Shown in pieces: positions 16,018 through 25,386 of a DNA stretch of 47,141 nucleotides. The stretch is from Singulisphaera sp. (GTDB lineage Bacteria; Planctomycetota; Planctomycetia; Isosphaerales; Isosphaeraceae). The notes under the pieces were generated by a model. It saw only the letters and a list, made by a program, of their open reading frames with translations, ran no database searches and was not told the origin of the DNA. The stretch spans positions 1-47,141 of the forward strand of contig DAIDJG010000389.1 of the NCBI GenBank assembly GCA_027451445.1. The letters are read 5' to 3'. A program made the translations under genes and the position numbers. Positions within the stretch are counted from its first letter, which is position 1. Every line of letters starts with the position of its first letter.

Positions 16018-16554
16018 ATGACACTCGCACAGCGAGTTCGGGATCTGCGCTATGCGAAGGGATGGGGTCCCGACGATTTAGCCGTCCGCGCTGAGATTTC
16101 GCGCACGGCGCTCTATCAGATCGAAAGCGGACGGACGGAGTTACCGCGTGCGGCGACTCTGCGGCGCATTGCGTTGGCGCTTGGTGTTTCCACGGAGGAA
16201 CTGCTCGGCCGTCCCCAGGCCGCGTCTGCGAGCAAAGCGTCGGATGTTGCGAGGCGAGATGGTGCAGCGCACGTTCCAACAACGATGGCACTTTGGGTTC
16301 CTGGAGAGGGGGGCCCTCTGCTCCTCGACCGGACCCCGCCGACTGCGACCCTCGGTGCGGACGATGATGCGCGCTTTGCGAGCGAAGTGATCGAAGTCGT
16401 ACCGATTCACGATGGCCAGCTCGCACAGTCTCGGCAGGCGGATTGGACCGGAAAGGTGCAGGCCTTGATGGAGTCTCCGTTGCGGGGGAGCCTCGAGCGG
16501 ATTGTGGAGGAGATGTATCGCCTTTTGCCGCCGTCCGGTCCTCCAGACGCGTGA
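16018..16554 (+). CDS. XRE-family helix-turn-helix transcriptional regulator
   Basis: A 178-residue protein. Residues about 1-65 form a Cro/CI-type HTH: LAQRVRDLRYAKGWGPDDLA, then SRTALYQIESGRTELPRAATLRRIALALGVSTEELLG. The remaining 110 residues are low in hydrophobics for the first half and then contain EVIEVVPIHDG and a helical end; no sensor domain is recognised. The ATG at 16018 follows GAGGGATAGGCG. It stands alone, with a 310 bp upstream region containing a possible operator, so autoregulation is plausible. Targets cannot be told from the window. Confidence 0.85.
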   Translation: MTLAQRVRDLRYAKGWGPDDLAVRAEISRTALYQIESGRTELPRAATLRRIALALGVSTEELLGRPQAASASKASDVARRDGAAHVPTTMALWVPGEGGPLLLDRTPPTATLGADDDARFASEVIEVVPIHDGQLAQSRQADWTGKVQALMESPLRGSLERIVEEMYRLLPPSGPPDA

Positions 16555-16652
16555 TCGAGAAAAACGGCCGCACCTCAAAAAATCGGGTAGAATCTCTCAA
16601 GGTCGGAAGCGATACGGCCGACACGCGATCGACACCTTGAGGCGAAGACACC

Positions 16653-17165
16653 ATGATTCGGCAATGTAGCCTGGCGCGATGGGTCCCCATCGTTGCGGCG
16701 ATACTGGTATTGGGGGCGACTCAGCCCTCCGAGGTCAAGGCGGGCGGTTTACTCCGGCGCCGCACTCCGGCGACTGCACCGGCACCCCAACCCACGGGGT
16801 ACGTTAGTAAATGGGAGGGCGCTCCGCCGCTCGGTACGTTTTACGGCACGCCGTACGTGACGATACGCGGGAACTACCCGACCGGCTTCGGCGGGTATTC
16901 ACCGCTCGATCAATACGGCGATACGGCGATGTCGATGTACGGGCCCATGTCGGCGTTTCGAAGCGTGGCGGCTCCCGTTCGCGTCTACTCGCGAGGCTAC
17001 GATGGCCGTGCCGTGGTCACCGAAGGCCACGCATTCTCGACGCCGAACCTCCCCGCGCTGTCCCCGGTGATTTATCCTACCCAGGGGACGTACTTCTATG
17101 GCTTCCCCACGTCGTCGACACCTCCGTGGAGGAAGGCCGGGACAAACTGGATTGACCAGAACTGA
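16653..17165 (+). CDS. Secreted Gly/Tyr/Pro-rich protein of unknown function
   Basis: A 170-residue protein with a clear signal peptide (MIRQCSLARWVPIVAAILVL, cleavage probably near SEVKA-GG). The mature part is rich in Gly, Tyr, Pro and Thr: GTFYGTPYVTIRGNYPTGFG, SMYGPMSAFRSV, TQGTYFYGFPTSSTPPW. Small exported proteins of this style are common in Planctomycetes and may belong to the cell envelope. There are no Cys residues beyond the leader and no known domain. It converges on the following minus-strand gene with 40 bp between them. Confidence 0.75.
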   Translation: MIRQCSLARWVPIVAAILVLGATQPSEVKAGGLLRRRTPATAPAPQPTGYVSKWEGAPPLGTFYGTPYVTIRGNYPTGFGGYSPLDQYGDTAMSMYGPMSAFRSVAAPVRVYSRGYDGRAVVTEGHAFSTPNLPALSPVIYPTQGTYFYGFPTSSTPPWRKAGTNWIDQN

Positions 17166-17205
17166 GGCGAGGCGAGGTGCGCTGCGCCTCAGTTTGGAGA
17201 AACGG

Positions 17206-19569
17206 TCACTCAGGATTCAGCCGTTGCCGCAGACGGATGAACTTGTCTCGCAGCGCACCACCGCCGAGCTCGGGGTGGAGGATCATGGTCGCGTCAAGAA
17301 GTTGTTGCGCCTCGCGCTCCCGGCGTGCACGATAGTACGCGAGCGCGAGGCCATACCGCGCTTCGAACCACGGTACCGACCCGGTCCGGTTTCGATGCGA
17401 CCGCAAACGCTGCACCTCGATGGCGAGCTCGAAGGCTTCGAGGCGAAAGTACGTGTCCGCGAGGTCCCGGTAATCATCGTCATCCGCGGAAGGGGGCAGG
17501 TTGTCCAGGCCTCGAACGGCCGCCTTTGCCATGGGCTCGTCACCCGTGAAGAGGAGGGCGCGAGCCTTCCTCAACGAGACCTCCCAGCGCACGTCGGGTG
17601 CGAGCTCACTCGGATTCTGCGAGAGGGGCGTGATCAGGATCCGCATCAGCAATCCAAAGCGCCGATGGCGCAGGTCGGATTCCGAGCTTGCGGCGTTGTG
17701 ATCGATCCAGCGTACAGTCTCCAGGATCTCACCCGGGCTCATCCGCCTGGCCTCTTCTTCGGCGAGATGCTCGGCCTCGACAAATCGGTTGGTCGCGGCC
17801 AGCGAAAGTAGGAGGATGCCTCGGGCCTTGGCAATCAGCTCGGGGGAGAGCGCCGAGGATCCGACTCGCTCGCAAAGGACCCTTGCCGTGTCCGCTTTCG
17901 ACAGGTCGCCGGTGAGATCGAGCCGCGCCAGCGCGAGGTCAAGCTCGGCCTTTTCCGGCCAGGTCTTCGCAAGGGCACGGCTGTCGAGGAGGAATCGTCG
18001 TGCCGACTCCTCCTTGAGGTGGACCTGCTCGCGATCGTTTACGACAAGCAGGCGTTCCAGGGCCTCCTGGTTGAGCCGCGCGACGGCGAGCCGCGATTCC
18101 ATCCAGTGCGTGGACCCCGGCGGAATGGCTTCCCACTGCTTCAGGGCGTCGTCGGTGTCTGCGCTCGCGTTGTGGAGCTGACCAAGGAGCCAGTGTGCCT
18201 CGGCCGTGAGCGGATCGTCCGGAAACTCGCTGATCAGGGCGTTGAGTGCCTCGGCGTAGGCTTGTCGGTTCGCGCCGGGTTCTTTCTTGGCGAGTGCCCT
18301 GCCACGTGCCATCGCGCGGAGGAGACCGGCCTTGGCGCGTGACGCTCCGGCCTCGGGATCGTCAAAAACGCGGGTGAGCAGAGAGTCGGCCTCGCTGTAC
18401 TTTTCTGCCTGAAAGCAGTAGGCGCCGGCTTTGAGTCGGAAGGCCTGGGCTTGCTTCTCCTTCCCCTCCTTTTCCGCCCGATCGGCAGCGCCCGCTTCCA
18501 GGGTCCCGGCGCGCGCAAGGTCACCGAGCCCCGCCGCGCCGTCCGCAAGAACCTCCCACGCGTCGGGTCCCTCACTGTCATCCGGCTGCTCGACCTCCTT
18601 CGCAGCCCTTCGTACCATCAGTCGAGCCGGAGCCGAGGTGCTTTCCCGCAGCTCCTTGAGCGCTCGGAAGAGGGATGCCTCGATGGCCGCGCGCGCTTCC
18701 CCGGGCGACGCGGCCGCTCTTTGAGTCAGGAGGATTCGTGCGGTCAGAACTGCCTTCGCCGTTCGATCCAGAGCGGACCTGTCGATGGCCTTCAGAGCGT
18801 CTTCGAACCGGGCGCGCCCGAGCAGGCTTTGGATGCGCACGTCGAGAAGGTCCGCTGCCGCGGGCGGAGGCGTCAGCTTCGCCGCGGTGTCGACTTCTTT
18901 GAGTGCCTCCTCGAAGCGATCGAGCCGGTTCAGTGCTTCGCCGCGAAGAAGGTGCTCATAACCCTTGAGTGTCGGCTCCTTGACCGGCTTCGCCAGAAGC
19001 TGGAGTGCCTCGCGTTCGAGCGTCTTCTTCTCGGCGTCGGACGCTGCGAGCGAGGCCCGGTCGACGAGGGTCTGAGCAAGGCGAAACCGGACGTTTTCCG
19101 CAAAAGTGTCGACCGACTCGGCCTCATCTTCGTTCACTTCGCGCAGTCGAGCCAGGGATGCGTCGAGATCCTCGAGCGCACGCTTTTGCAGCGGTTCCGG
19201 CGCGGGCGACAACTCGGCCTCGCGCAGCAGGTCGCGGGCTCTCGCCCAGAGATAAATCGCCGCCTGGGCACCGAGCTGATTGGAGTTTGCATGGCGTGGG
19301 TTCTTCTTCGCGAACTTATCCAGAGTGTCGATCGCCCGTTGCCAGAGCGTCCGCCGCTCTTCCGGATCTTTCGCGGCCTGGGCGGCCCGGTCGAGCGTCG
19401 CCGCCATCTCCATGACGATCTGGGAACGGCGGATCAAGGGTTGGGACGGACTTTCACTCTGCTCACGCAGACTCGCGAGGTGCTTTTCCAACTCCTCATC
19501 CGCGCGAGCCCCACCGCCGCCAACGAGACCGAGAACGAATAGGATCGCGAGAGCAAGGCGATGATTCAT
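17206..19569 (-). CDS. Exported TPR-like helical-repeat protein
   Basis: About 787 residues with a signal peptide (MNHRLALAILFVLGLVGGGG, cut near ARA-DEE). The rest is almost wholly alpha-helical, Ala/Leu/Glu/Arg-rich and arranged in TPR-like pairs, for example HLLRGEALNRLDRFEEALKE and AEAHWLLGQLHNASADTDDA. No catalytic motif is visible. TPR proteins of this size in Planctomycetes are thought to be periplasmic scaffolds. Starts at 19599, 19578 and 19569 are all possible; 19569 puts the signal peptide at the N-terminus and has GGA a few bases upstream. It lies in a minus-strand run with the next two genes. Confidence 0.8.
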   Translation of the reverse strand: MNHRLALAILFVLGLVGGGGARADEELEKHLASLREQSESPSQPLIRRSQIVMEMAATLDRAAQAAKDPEERRTLWQRAIDTLDKFAKKNPRHANSNQLGAQAAIYLWARARDLLREAELSPAPEPLQKRALEDLDASLARLREVNEDEAESVDTFAENVRFRLAQTLVDRASLAASDAEKKTLEREALQLLAKPVKEPTLKGYEHLLRGEALNRLDRFEEALKEVDTAAKLTPPPAAADLLDVRIQSLLGRARFEDALKAIDRSALDRTAKAVLTARILLTQRAAASPGEARAAIEASLFRALKELRESTSAPARLMVRRAAKEVEQPDDSEGPDAWEVLADGAAGLGDLARAGTLEAGAADRAEKEGKEKQAQAFRLKAGAYCFQAEKYSEADSLLTRVFDDPEAGASRAKAGLLRAMARGRALAKKEPGANRQAYAEALNALISEFPDDPLTAEAHWLLGQLHNASADTDDALKQWEAIPPGSTHWMESRLAVARLNQEALERLLVVNDREQVHLKEESARRFLLDSRALAKTWPEKAELDLALARLDLTGDLSKADTARVLCERVGSSALSPELIAKARGILLLSLAATNRFVEAEHLAEEEARRMSPGEILETVRWIDHNAASSESDLRHRRFGLLMRILITPLSQNPSELAPDVRWEVSLRKARALLFTGDEPMAKAAVRGLDNLPPSADDDDYRDLADTYFRLEAFELAIEVQRLRSHRNRTGSVPWFEARYGLALAYYRARREREAQQLLDATMILHPELGGGALRDKFIRLRQRLNPE

Positions 19570-19662
19570 GAGTTCCATCGATAGAGAGGATCTGTCCACG
19601 CCGGTCGAAGACTCGCTTCCGCGATCGGGGCGCCCCTGGCATCAAGGGCCGCCACTGTCATT

Positions 19663-20961
19663 TTACGCCCGAAGCAAGTCCTCGATCGCTTTCCGGTAGC
19701 TCGGCTCGGATTCTCGGCTGGAGAAGGCCACGGATGGCTCATACCCGCCTTCGGCGAACGACCTTTTCAACGGGATGTACCACGGTCCACCATCACCATA
19801 GGCCGCAGTCGCGAGCACATTGCCGCCGACGATCTTCTGGGCGTCGAGCTGGTACTCAACAAATGTTTCCGCCGGCAGATGAAGCAGTGTCGTCCCACCG
19901 AACTCCAGCTTGGACAACACGATCGGCCGCTTCGACGCCAGGCGCAAGAGCCAGCCGCAGGTCATCGCGTTGCGGTTCCGGTTGACGATGCTTTCCTTGC
20001 GATCAGCGACGATCGCCTTGAGCCGGTCCAGGTCGAGGTCTTCGCGCGGGCTGAATACGAATGGGGCGGTCTTCCAGGTGAGCGCGTCGAGGGCCTTGGC
20101 CGAGCCTTCAGCATCGGTGTCGGCCGCACGCATGCCGTCGTGGACGCGGCCGGCGAGAATCGCCCGATTTTCCTTGGAGCCGTCATTGTACTTTCCGGCC
20201 GTCACATTACCGGCCGAACCGGTGAAATAGACGTGGAGGGTTCCCGGCTCGTCCATATCGCGACGGTCGCGGGCGATGCCAACGAAGTCGCTCGAGACGC
20301 GGCCGTCGCCGTAGTAGCTCATCGGGTGCGTGGTGTAATAGTAGAGTCTTGCCAGTGGGCGATCGCCCTGGAAGAAACCCACCGACTTGAGGATCGGGTC
20401 GATCGTCCCCTCGGGAGCGGCCCGGGCGGCCGGGTCTTTCGTCGCGCTCGTGCGGGTGTAGAGAATCTTGCCGTTCGGTCCAATGACGCGACGATTGCAC
20501 GCCACCTCCTTGACCTCGGCCTGGCCGACGCGGAAATGCGTGACCGGACGCGCCGATGCCAGCGACGATCGGACGGCCGCAGCCGAGCGTTTGACGAGGC
20601 CGTCGACAAAGTCTTCATCGAAAAGCAGGGGAGTGGCCCCTGCCGCCTTCAGGAGCGCGTTCCCAGCCTTGTCGATGAATGGAGCGTTATGTTGATGAAC
20701 GCAGTGCAAGGCGACGCGATCGGCGGTCGTGTGGGCCGCGTCGGCGAGAGCCTCGATCCAGAGCCGATGTGACTCGTCCATGACGCCGGTCCAATCGAGC
20801 GCCGCGAGGACGATCGGCAGCCCTGCGCCGAGGAGAACCACTCCCCGAAGAGATTGAGGGTCGTCCACGCCCACCACCGACTTGATCCAGCCCCCGCAAA
20901 GCGAGTGGCCCATGGGCGGCGTGGCGTTCACGGAGAATGTGGCCAGGTGGAGGTCGGGCAT
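19663..20961 (-). CDS. Neutral/alkaline ceramidase-like protein
   Basis: A 432-residue protein resembling the N-terminal catalytic domain of neutral/alkaline non-lysosomal ceramidases. Supporting segments are TFSVNATPPMGHSLCGGW, VVLLGAGLPIVLAALDWTG, LHCVHQHNAPF with clustered His residues, YYYTTHPMSYYGDGRVSSDF and the Ser/Asn loop GSAGNVTAGKYNDGS. Planctomycetes carry many paralogues, generally uncharacterised. No signal peptide is seen at this start, unlike many ceramidases, and the C-terminal Ig-like domain of full enzymes is missing. Amide hydrolysis is inferred from the family; the real substrate is unknown. Confidence 0.8.
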   Translation of the reverse strand: MPDLHLATFSVNATPPMGHSLCGGWIKSVVGVDDPQSLRGVVLLGAGLPIVLAALDWTGVMDESHRLWIEALADAAHTTADRVALHCVHQHNAPFIDKAGNALLKAAGATPLLFDEDFVDGLVKRSAAAVRSSLASARPVTHFRVGQAEVKEVACNRRVIGPNGKILYTRTSATKDPAARAAPEGTIDPILKSVGFFQGDRPLARLYYYTTHPMSYYGDGRVSSDFVGIARDRRDMDEPGTLHVYFTGSAGNVTAGKYNDGSKENRAILAGRVHDGMRAADTDAEGSAKALDALTWKTAPFVFSPREDLDLDRLKAIVADRKESIVNRNRNAMTCGWLLRLASKRPIVLSKLEFGGTTLLHLPAETFVEYQLDAQKIVGGNVLATAAYGDGGPWYIPLKRSFAEGGYEPSVAFSSRESEPSYRKAIEDLLRA

Positions 20962-21069
20962 GGGAGGGAACCTGTGCGGAGGGTGTGAAGTCCGGCGAGG
21001 GAAAGCGAGCGCTCAGTGATTCGAAGGGTAACCGAACCGAGCCGAACGAGGCAACGAGGCTCTTCCGGG

Positions 21070-22161
21070 TTAGCGGTCTTCCTTCAAGGGCTCCAGGTCG
21101 CGCACGGCAATGACGCGGGCATGGAGATGCTCATCGAATCGAGCCTCGCCGCGGACTCCGACCTGGCGCGTCAGCATCCCCCGCGTGTCGACCCCCGGTG
21201 GAATCCGGAGGTAGGCGACGGCGTGCCCGTCGTCACCAATCAGGGCGTAGACCTTCTGGCCTTCGACGCGGTGCGCGGAGGGCTGAACGAGCCCGACCGC
21301 GTCATAAGGGTTCGCGTCGTCGCTCGTGCCCGCCTCGAGCCTCCGCCAGACGAGCGCGAGTTCGCGATCGCGACGACGACTGCGCGCCAGGATGGTCGCG
21401 ATCGTGCGCGCGTCTTGAGACATCTCGGTCTGGCGTGCGACCGTCGCGAGGCGATCGCGGATCAAATTCCCGATCTCGGTGTCTGTCACGCGTTTCAGAA
21501 GCGCTTCATAACGCTGTTTGACGTTTTCCAACCGCCATTGCTCCAGCGGGTTGCGCAAGATTGAACGATGCAGAGCCTCAATCTGAGCGAGCTCCGAGCG
21601 GGCATCCGTGGTCGGGTCGTCAGGGGCAAATGCAACCAGCATCTCGGGCCTTGTTGGCGCGGCGGTTCCCGGCAAGCGGACCCCTTCTGCGCGGACGTAT
21701 TTGACCCGGCCGGGCGGAGGCGAAATGGGGTGCCAGAGGCGGGTTGCCTTTTCGAACTTGAAGACCAACGGGGGTCGATTCAGCAGATCGACCGCACAGC
21801 CGCGCTTCAGTTCGAGCACCGGCGGCCCTGGCATTTTGGCACCATCTGCGCCCGACCGAACGATGGCACGCGTGCTCTCGACGCGGGCTTGGAGGTTGCC
21901 GTCGTGAGTCTCCAGGGCCGATTGCTCGATCCAGTCAAACGAACCAGCGGGTGGGTCGATCGTGAGCCAGCCGTCGCCAACCGCGTCACGGACTGTGATG
22001 TGCGCGCCTTTGCGCAACTGGCCCGTCGAGTAGGCGCGTGCGTCCGCATCGTCGAAGACCGGCAGCCGATCGGCCGACACCTCCGCCTCGACGGGGAAAT
22101 CGGTCGATGGGCCCGGCTCGACGGCAATACACACGGCGAGCAGGGGGACCAGCAGAAACAG
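21070..22161 (-). CDS. Exported SH3-like domain protein; probable CTG start
   Basis: A 363-residue protein of unknown function. The nearest conventional start (GTG 22134) falls inside a hydrophobic stretch. The frame is open upstream, and CTG 22161 lies 5 bp after GGAGG within GGGAGGAGG, giving an N-terminus LFLLVPLLAVCIAVEPG that looks like a signal peptide core. Residues about 30-130 resemble bacterial SH3 repeats (ADARAYSTGQLRKGAHITVR, DGWLTIDPPAG, FDWIEQSAL); a second such module closes the protein (RVEGQKVYALIGDDGHAVAY). The middle is helical and Arg-rich. It might act at the cell wall. Confidence 0.65.
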   Translation of the reverse strand: MFLLVPLLAVCIAVEPGPSTDFPVEAEVSADRLPVFDDADARAYSTGQLRKGAHITVRDAVGDGWLTIDPPAGSFDWIEQSALETHDGNLQARVESTRAIVRSGADGAKMPGPPVLELKRGCAVDLLNRPPLVFKFEKATRLWHPISPPPGRVKYVRAEGVRLPGTAAPTRPEMLVAFAPDDPTTDARSELAQIEALHRSILRNPLEQWRLENVKQRYEALLKRVTDTEIGNLIRDRLATVARQTEMSQDARTIATILARSRRRDRELALVWRRLEAGTSDDANPYDAVGLVQPSAHRVEGQKVYALIGDDGHAVAYLRIPPGVDTRGMLTRQVGVRGEARFDEHLHARVIAVRDLEPLKEDR

Positions 22162-22382
22162 CGTCGCCTCCTCCCGAAACGGGACCGGCGCACGGACAGA
22201 CGGGATTCCGGTGGCTGATATCCCAGATCGCCCAAACCGTCAAGCCCAACCGCGGACTCGACGTGCCCGGCGGCGCGAGGTTAAGCTAGCGCCGTATCGC
22301 GATTGAGTTGCAGTCAATCAGCCGGCGCCTGACTCCACACCGTTCAGCTCGCCCTCACCCGCGGGCGAGCGGATCTCTTACT

Positions 22383-22476
22383 CCCTCCCCCCTTTGTGGG
22401 GGAGGGTTGGGGTGGGGGGCCTGGGATGTGGCCACCGGAACCCCCCACCCCAACCCTCCCCCACAAGGGGGGAGGG
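22383..22476. repeat. G/C-rich palindromic element upstream of hemB
   Basis: The left arm 22383-22419 (CCCTCCCCCCTTTGTGGG...) and right arm 22441-22476 pair along 36 positions with a single inserted T. They enclose a 21-bp loop, inside a 356 bp gap between divergent genes. The purine/pyrimidine-skewed arms match the design of the element inside the ATP-grasp gene at 37700-37871. It is followed by a short T-run and lies 40 bp before the hemB start, so it may influence hemB expression. Confidence 0.85.
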
Positions 22477-22517
22477 GGTTTTCATTCTCTTGTGTTCCGA
22501 TATGAGTTGATTTTCCC

Positions 22518-23525
22518 ATGACGTTCTCTCCGTCCTCCGGTTACCCCACGCACCGCCCCCGTCGCCTGCGCTCGCATCCCAAGCTTCGCGACCTTGTGCG
22601 CGAGGAGCGACTGACGGTCGACGACCTGATCTATCCGCTCTTCGTCTATCACGGGAAGAACTTGCGACGCGAAATCGCGTCCATGCCCGGCCAGTTTCAG
22701 CTTTCGCTCGACCGGCTCGGCGAAGCCGTCGGCGAAGTAGCGGAGCTTGGTATCCCGTCAGTCCTTCTTTTTGGCATCCCCGAGCACAAGGACGCCACGG
22801 GCTCCGGGGCCTCGCATGACTCAGGGATCGTGCAGGAGGCGGTGCGTTTGATCAAGAAGCAGTTCCCCGATCTGCTCGTGATCACGGATGTCTGTTTCTG
22901 TGAATACACGGACCACGGTCATTGCGGTCCTCTCGTCGAGCGCGGGGGCCGGCTCGATGTGGATAACGACGCGACATTGCCGCTGCTTGCGCAGCAATCG
23001 GTGAGTCACGCACGCGCCGGGGCCGACGTGATCGCTCCCTCGGGGATGATGGACGGGATGGTCCAGGCGATTCGGTCTGGCCTGGACGCCGCGGGCTTTA
23101 CCCATGTGCCGATTCTCGCCTATGCCGCCAAGTTCGCGAGCGCATACTACGGCCCGTTTCGTGATGCGGCCGAGAGCGCGCCGAGCTTCGGAGATCGCCG
23201 GACTTACCAGATGGATCCGGCCAATGGTGATGAAGCCCTTAGAGAGGTCGCACTCGATCTTGCCGAGGGGGCCGACCTCGTGATGGTAAAGCCAGCGCTC
23301 GCGTACATGGACGTTGTGCGTCGAGTCAAAGACACATTCGGCGTTCCCGTGGCGGCCTACAACGTCTCGGGCGAATACGCCATGATCAAGGCCGCGGCCG
23401 CCAAGGGCTGGATCGATGAGCGCAGGATCGTGCTCGAAACGCTGACCGGATTCAAACGGGCGGGCACAGACATGATCATTACGTACCACGCTCTTGATGT
23501 GGCACGCTGGCTCCGCAATGCTTGA
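22518..23525 (+). CDS. hemB: Porphobilinogen synthase (delta-aminolevulinate dehydratase)
   Basis: A 335-residue cytoplasmic enzyme that joins two 5-aminolevulinate molecules into porphobilinogen in tetrapyrrole synthesis. The Zn-type active-site loop [14 protein letters not shown] is intact (C126, C128, C136). The two Schiff-base lysines are K205 in YAAKFAS and K258 in MVKPA. The C-terminal [17 protein letters not shown] block is canonical, and the length is normal. It is followed after 51 bp by hemL, so two successive steps of the C5 haem pathway are encoded together. A palindromic element lies shortly upstream. Confidence 0.97.
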   Translation: MTFSPSSGYPTHRPRRLRSHPKLRDLVREERLTVDDLIYPLFVYHGKNLRREIASMPGQFQLSLDRLGEAVGEVAELGIPSVLLFGIPEHKDATGSGASHDSGIVQEAVRLIKKQFPDLLVITDVCFCEYTDHGHCGPLVERGGRLDVDNDATLPLLAQQSVSHARAGADVIAPSGMMDGMVQAIRSGLDAAGFTHVPILAYAAKFASAYYGPFRDAAESAPSFGDRRTYQMDPANGDEALREVALDLAEGADLVMVKPALAYMDVVRRVKDTFGVPVAAYNVSGEYAMIKAAAAKGWIDERRIVLETLTGFKRAGTDMIITYHALDVARWLRNA

Positions 23526-23576
23526 GCGGCCGCTGGCAAAGCACAAATAAAACTTCCCTCGTTGAGCGCAATCACC

Positions 23577-24902
23577 ATGTTCACTCCCGCCCGCTCGCGC
23601 CCCAAATTCTCCCTGGATCAGAGTCACGCTGCGTTCGCGGCGGCCTGCCGCGTGATCCCTGGCGGCGTAAACAGTCCCGCGAGGGCGTTTGGAGCCGTCG
23701 GCGGGGAGCCGCCGTTCATCGATCGTGCCGAGGGGGCTTACCTTTACGATATCGACGGTCATCAATACATCGACTACATCGGTTCCTGGGGCCCGATGAT
23801 CCTGGGGCACAGCCATCCGAAAGTTCGCGCGGCCGTCTCGTCGGCCCTCGAACGCGGGTCGAGCTTCGGTGCTCCGACGATGCGCGAAATCGAGATTGCC
23901 GAGGCGGTTGCGGCGAGCGTGCCATCGATCGAGATGGTTCGCTTCGTCTCGTCGGGAACCGAGGCCGCGATGTCGGCCGTCCGGCTGGCGCGGGGGGCGA
24001 CCGGGCGGGCCAAGATCATCAAGATGACGGGGCATTATCACGGGCACGTCGATGCGCTGCTCGTGCAGGCCGGCTCGGCGGCGACGACGCTCGGGACCCC
24101 GAACAGCCCCGGCGTGACCCCCGGCACGACGGCCGACACGCTCCTCTGCCCGTTCAACGACGCGTCGGCCGTGGCAGATCTGTTTGCGCAACACTCCGGG
24201 CAGATCGCAGCGGTCTTGCTGGAGCCGGTCGCGGGGAACATGGGACTGGTGCCGCCTCGACCGGGCTATCTCGAGCTGCTCCGGGAACTCACCGCGCGCC
24301 AAGGAACATTGCTGATCTTCGATGAAGTCATGACGGGTTTTCGGCTGGCGCTCGGGGGGGCTCAGGAGCTCTATGGAGTCAAGCCCGACGTGACGGTGCT
24401 GGGCAAGATCATCGGTGGTGGTCTCCCCGCCGCGGCGTATGGCGCATCACGCAGTTTGATGCAGCAGATCTCGCCCGCCGGACCGATCTTCCAGGCGGGC
24501 ACACTTTCGGGCAATCCCCTGGCGATGGCCGCCGGCCTGGCGACAATCGAAGTCTTGCGGCAAGAATCTCCCTACGAGCGGCTGGACGCGCTTTCGGGCC
24601 GCCTGGCTGACGGATTTGCCCGTGCAGCGAAAGAGGCGAACGTACCGCACGTCGTGCAGCGGGTCGGCAGCATGCTCACCCTCTTCTTCAACGGCGAGCC
24701 CATTCACAATTACGAGGATGCCAAGCGGAGCGACACTGCGCTGTTTGGTCGATTCTTCTGGGAAATGCTCGCGAGGGGCGTGTACCTTCCGTGCAGTCAA
24801 TTCGAGGCCATGTTTGTCTCCACGGCGCACACCGAGGCCGATATCGATCGCACGGTTGCCGCGGCGGCTGATTCTTTGGACGCGATCGCGCGATCCGCGT
24901 GA
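23577..24902 (+). CDS. hemL: Glutamate-1-semialdehyde 2,1-aminomutase
   Basis: A 441-residue class III PLP aminotransferase that converts glutamate-1-semialdehyde to 5-aminolevulinate in the C5 route. Its product is the substrate of the preceding gene product. The PLP lysine is K277 in LGKIIGGGLPAAAYG; other signatures are IPGGVNSPARAF near the start, RFVSSGTEAAMSAVRLARG, YHGHVDALL and IFDEVMTGFR. I chose ATG 23577, which gives the usual N-terminus, over a TTG 15 bp earlier. Length and motifs are complete. Confidence 0.96.
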   Translation: MFTPARSRPKFSLDQSHAAFAAACRVIPGGVNSPARAFGAVGGEPPFIDRAEGAYLYDIDGHQYIDYIGSWGPMILGHSHPKVRAAVSSALERGSSFGAPTMREIEIAEAVAASVPSIEMVRFVSSGTEAAMSAVRLARGATGRAKIIKMTGHYHGHVDALLVQAGSAATTLGTPNSPGVTPGTTADTLLCPFNDASAVADLFAQHSGQIAAVLLEPVAGNMGLVPPRPGYLELLRELTARQGTLLIFDEVMTGFRLALGGAQELYGVKPDVTVLGKIIGGGLPAAAYGASRSLMQQISPAGPIFQAGTLSGNPLAMAAGLATIEVLRQESPYERLDALSGRLADGFARAAKEANVPHVVQRVGSMLTLFFNGEPIHNYEDAKRSDTALFGRFFWEMLARGVYLPCSQFEAMFVSTAHTEADIDRTVAAAADSLDAIARSA

Positions 24903-25056
24903 ACCCTCAGCGGCTTCGCCCGGCTCGTCGCGCGATCCCCTCGAGAACGTCCCATTGCGCGAGGCCACGGGACGTCTTCATCGGAATTGCTGAGGGACTC
25001 GACGGTTACCCACCGGGAGCAGGTACCGATGTTTGCCTCTACGATCCGTAGCCGGT

Positions 25057-25386
25057 CTATGCGAATTGCACAGCGGGTCGGAGGGGGGATGGGCTCGACG
25101 GAGCGCACTCACAGTCTTCACCAAAACCGGACATCACGAGCTCGCTCAACGCCGTGAGCGCTTCGCGGGCATCGGGGCCGGTTGTCTGGAGCCGAACCCT
25201 CGCTCCTTGAGACGCGGCGAGACAGGTGAGCTCGAGGATGCTCTTGCCGTCGGCCGTGTTTCCGTCGAGCGAGACTTGAACCGACGAGATGAAGGTCCGG
25301 GCGAGCCGGACAAACCGGTCAGCCGCTCTCAGATGCAGCCCCAGAACGTTCGGAATCTCAACCTCGCGTCTGCATACAAGCATCAT
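25057..25386 (-). CDS. HPr-family phosphocarrier protein
   Basis: A 109-residue HPr-like protein. The phosphoryl-accepting histidine is H18 in the sequence LGLHLRAA; classical HPr has G-x-H-x-R-P, so the Pro is replaced here by Ala. The regulatory serine site is conserved as S49 in DGKSILEL, suggesting possible HPr-kinase control. A C-terminal extension of about 20 residues (ECAPSSPSPLRPAVQFA) goes beyond the normal 85-90. The start is the first of two ATGs at 25386, after GGGAG. No Enzyme I or PTS permease is in the window, so the role is likely regulatory (inference). Confidence 0.85.
   Translation of the reverse strand: MMLVCRREVEIPNVLGLHLRAADRFVRLARTFISSVQVSLDGNTADGKSILELTCLAASQGARVRLQTTGPDAREALTALSELVMSGFGEDCECAPSSPSPLRPAVQFA

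Noticed and set aside
18451-19542. A 363-codon plus-strand frame opposite the TPR-like gene
   Set aside because: Arg/Pro-rich shadow without a ribosome-binding site; the minus frame has a signal peptide and regular helices.
22821-24302. A 493-codon open frame on the minus strand across hemB and hemL
   Set aside because: Both plus-strand genes are certain from catalytic motifs; the antisense product is Arg/His-rich and not protein-like.
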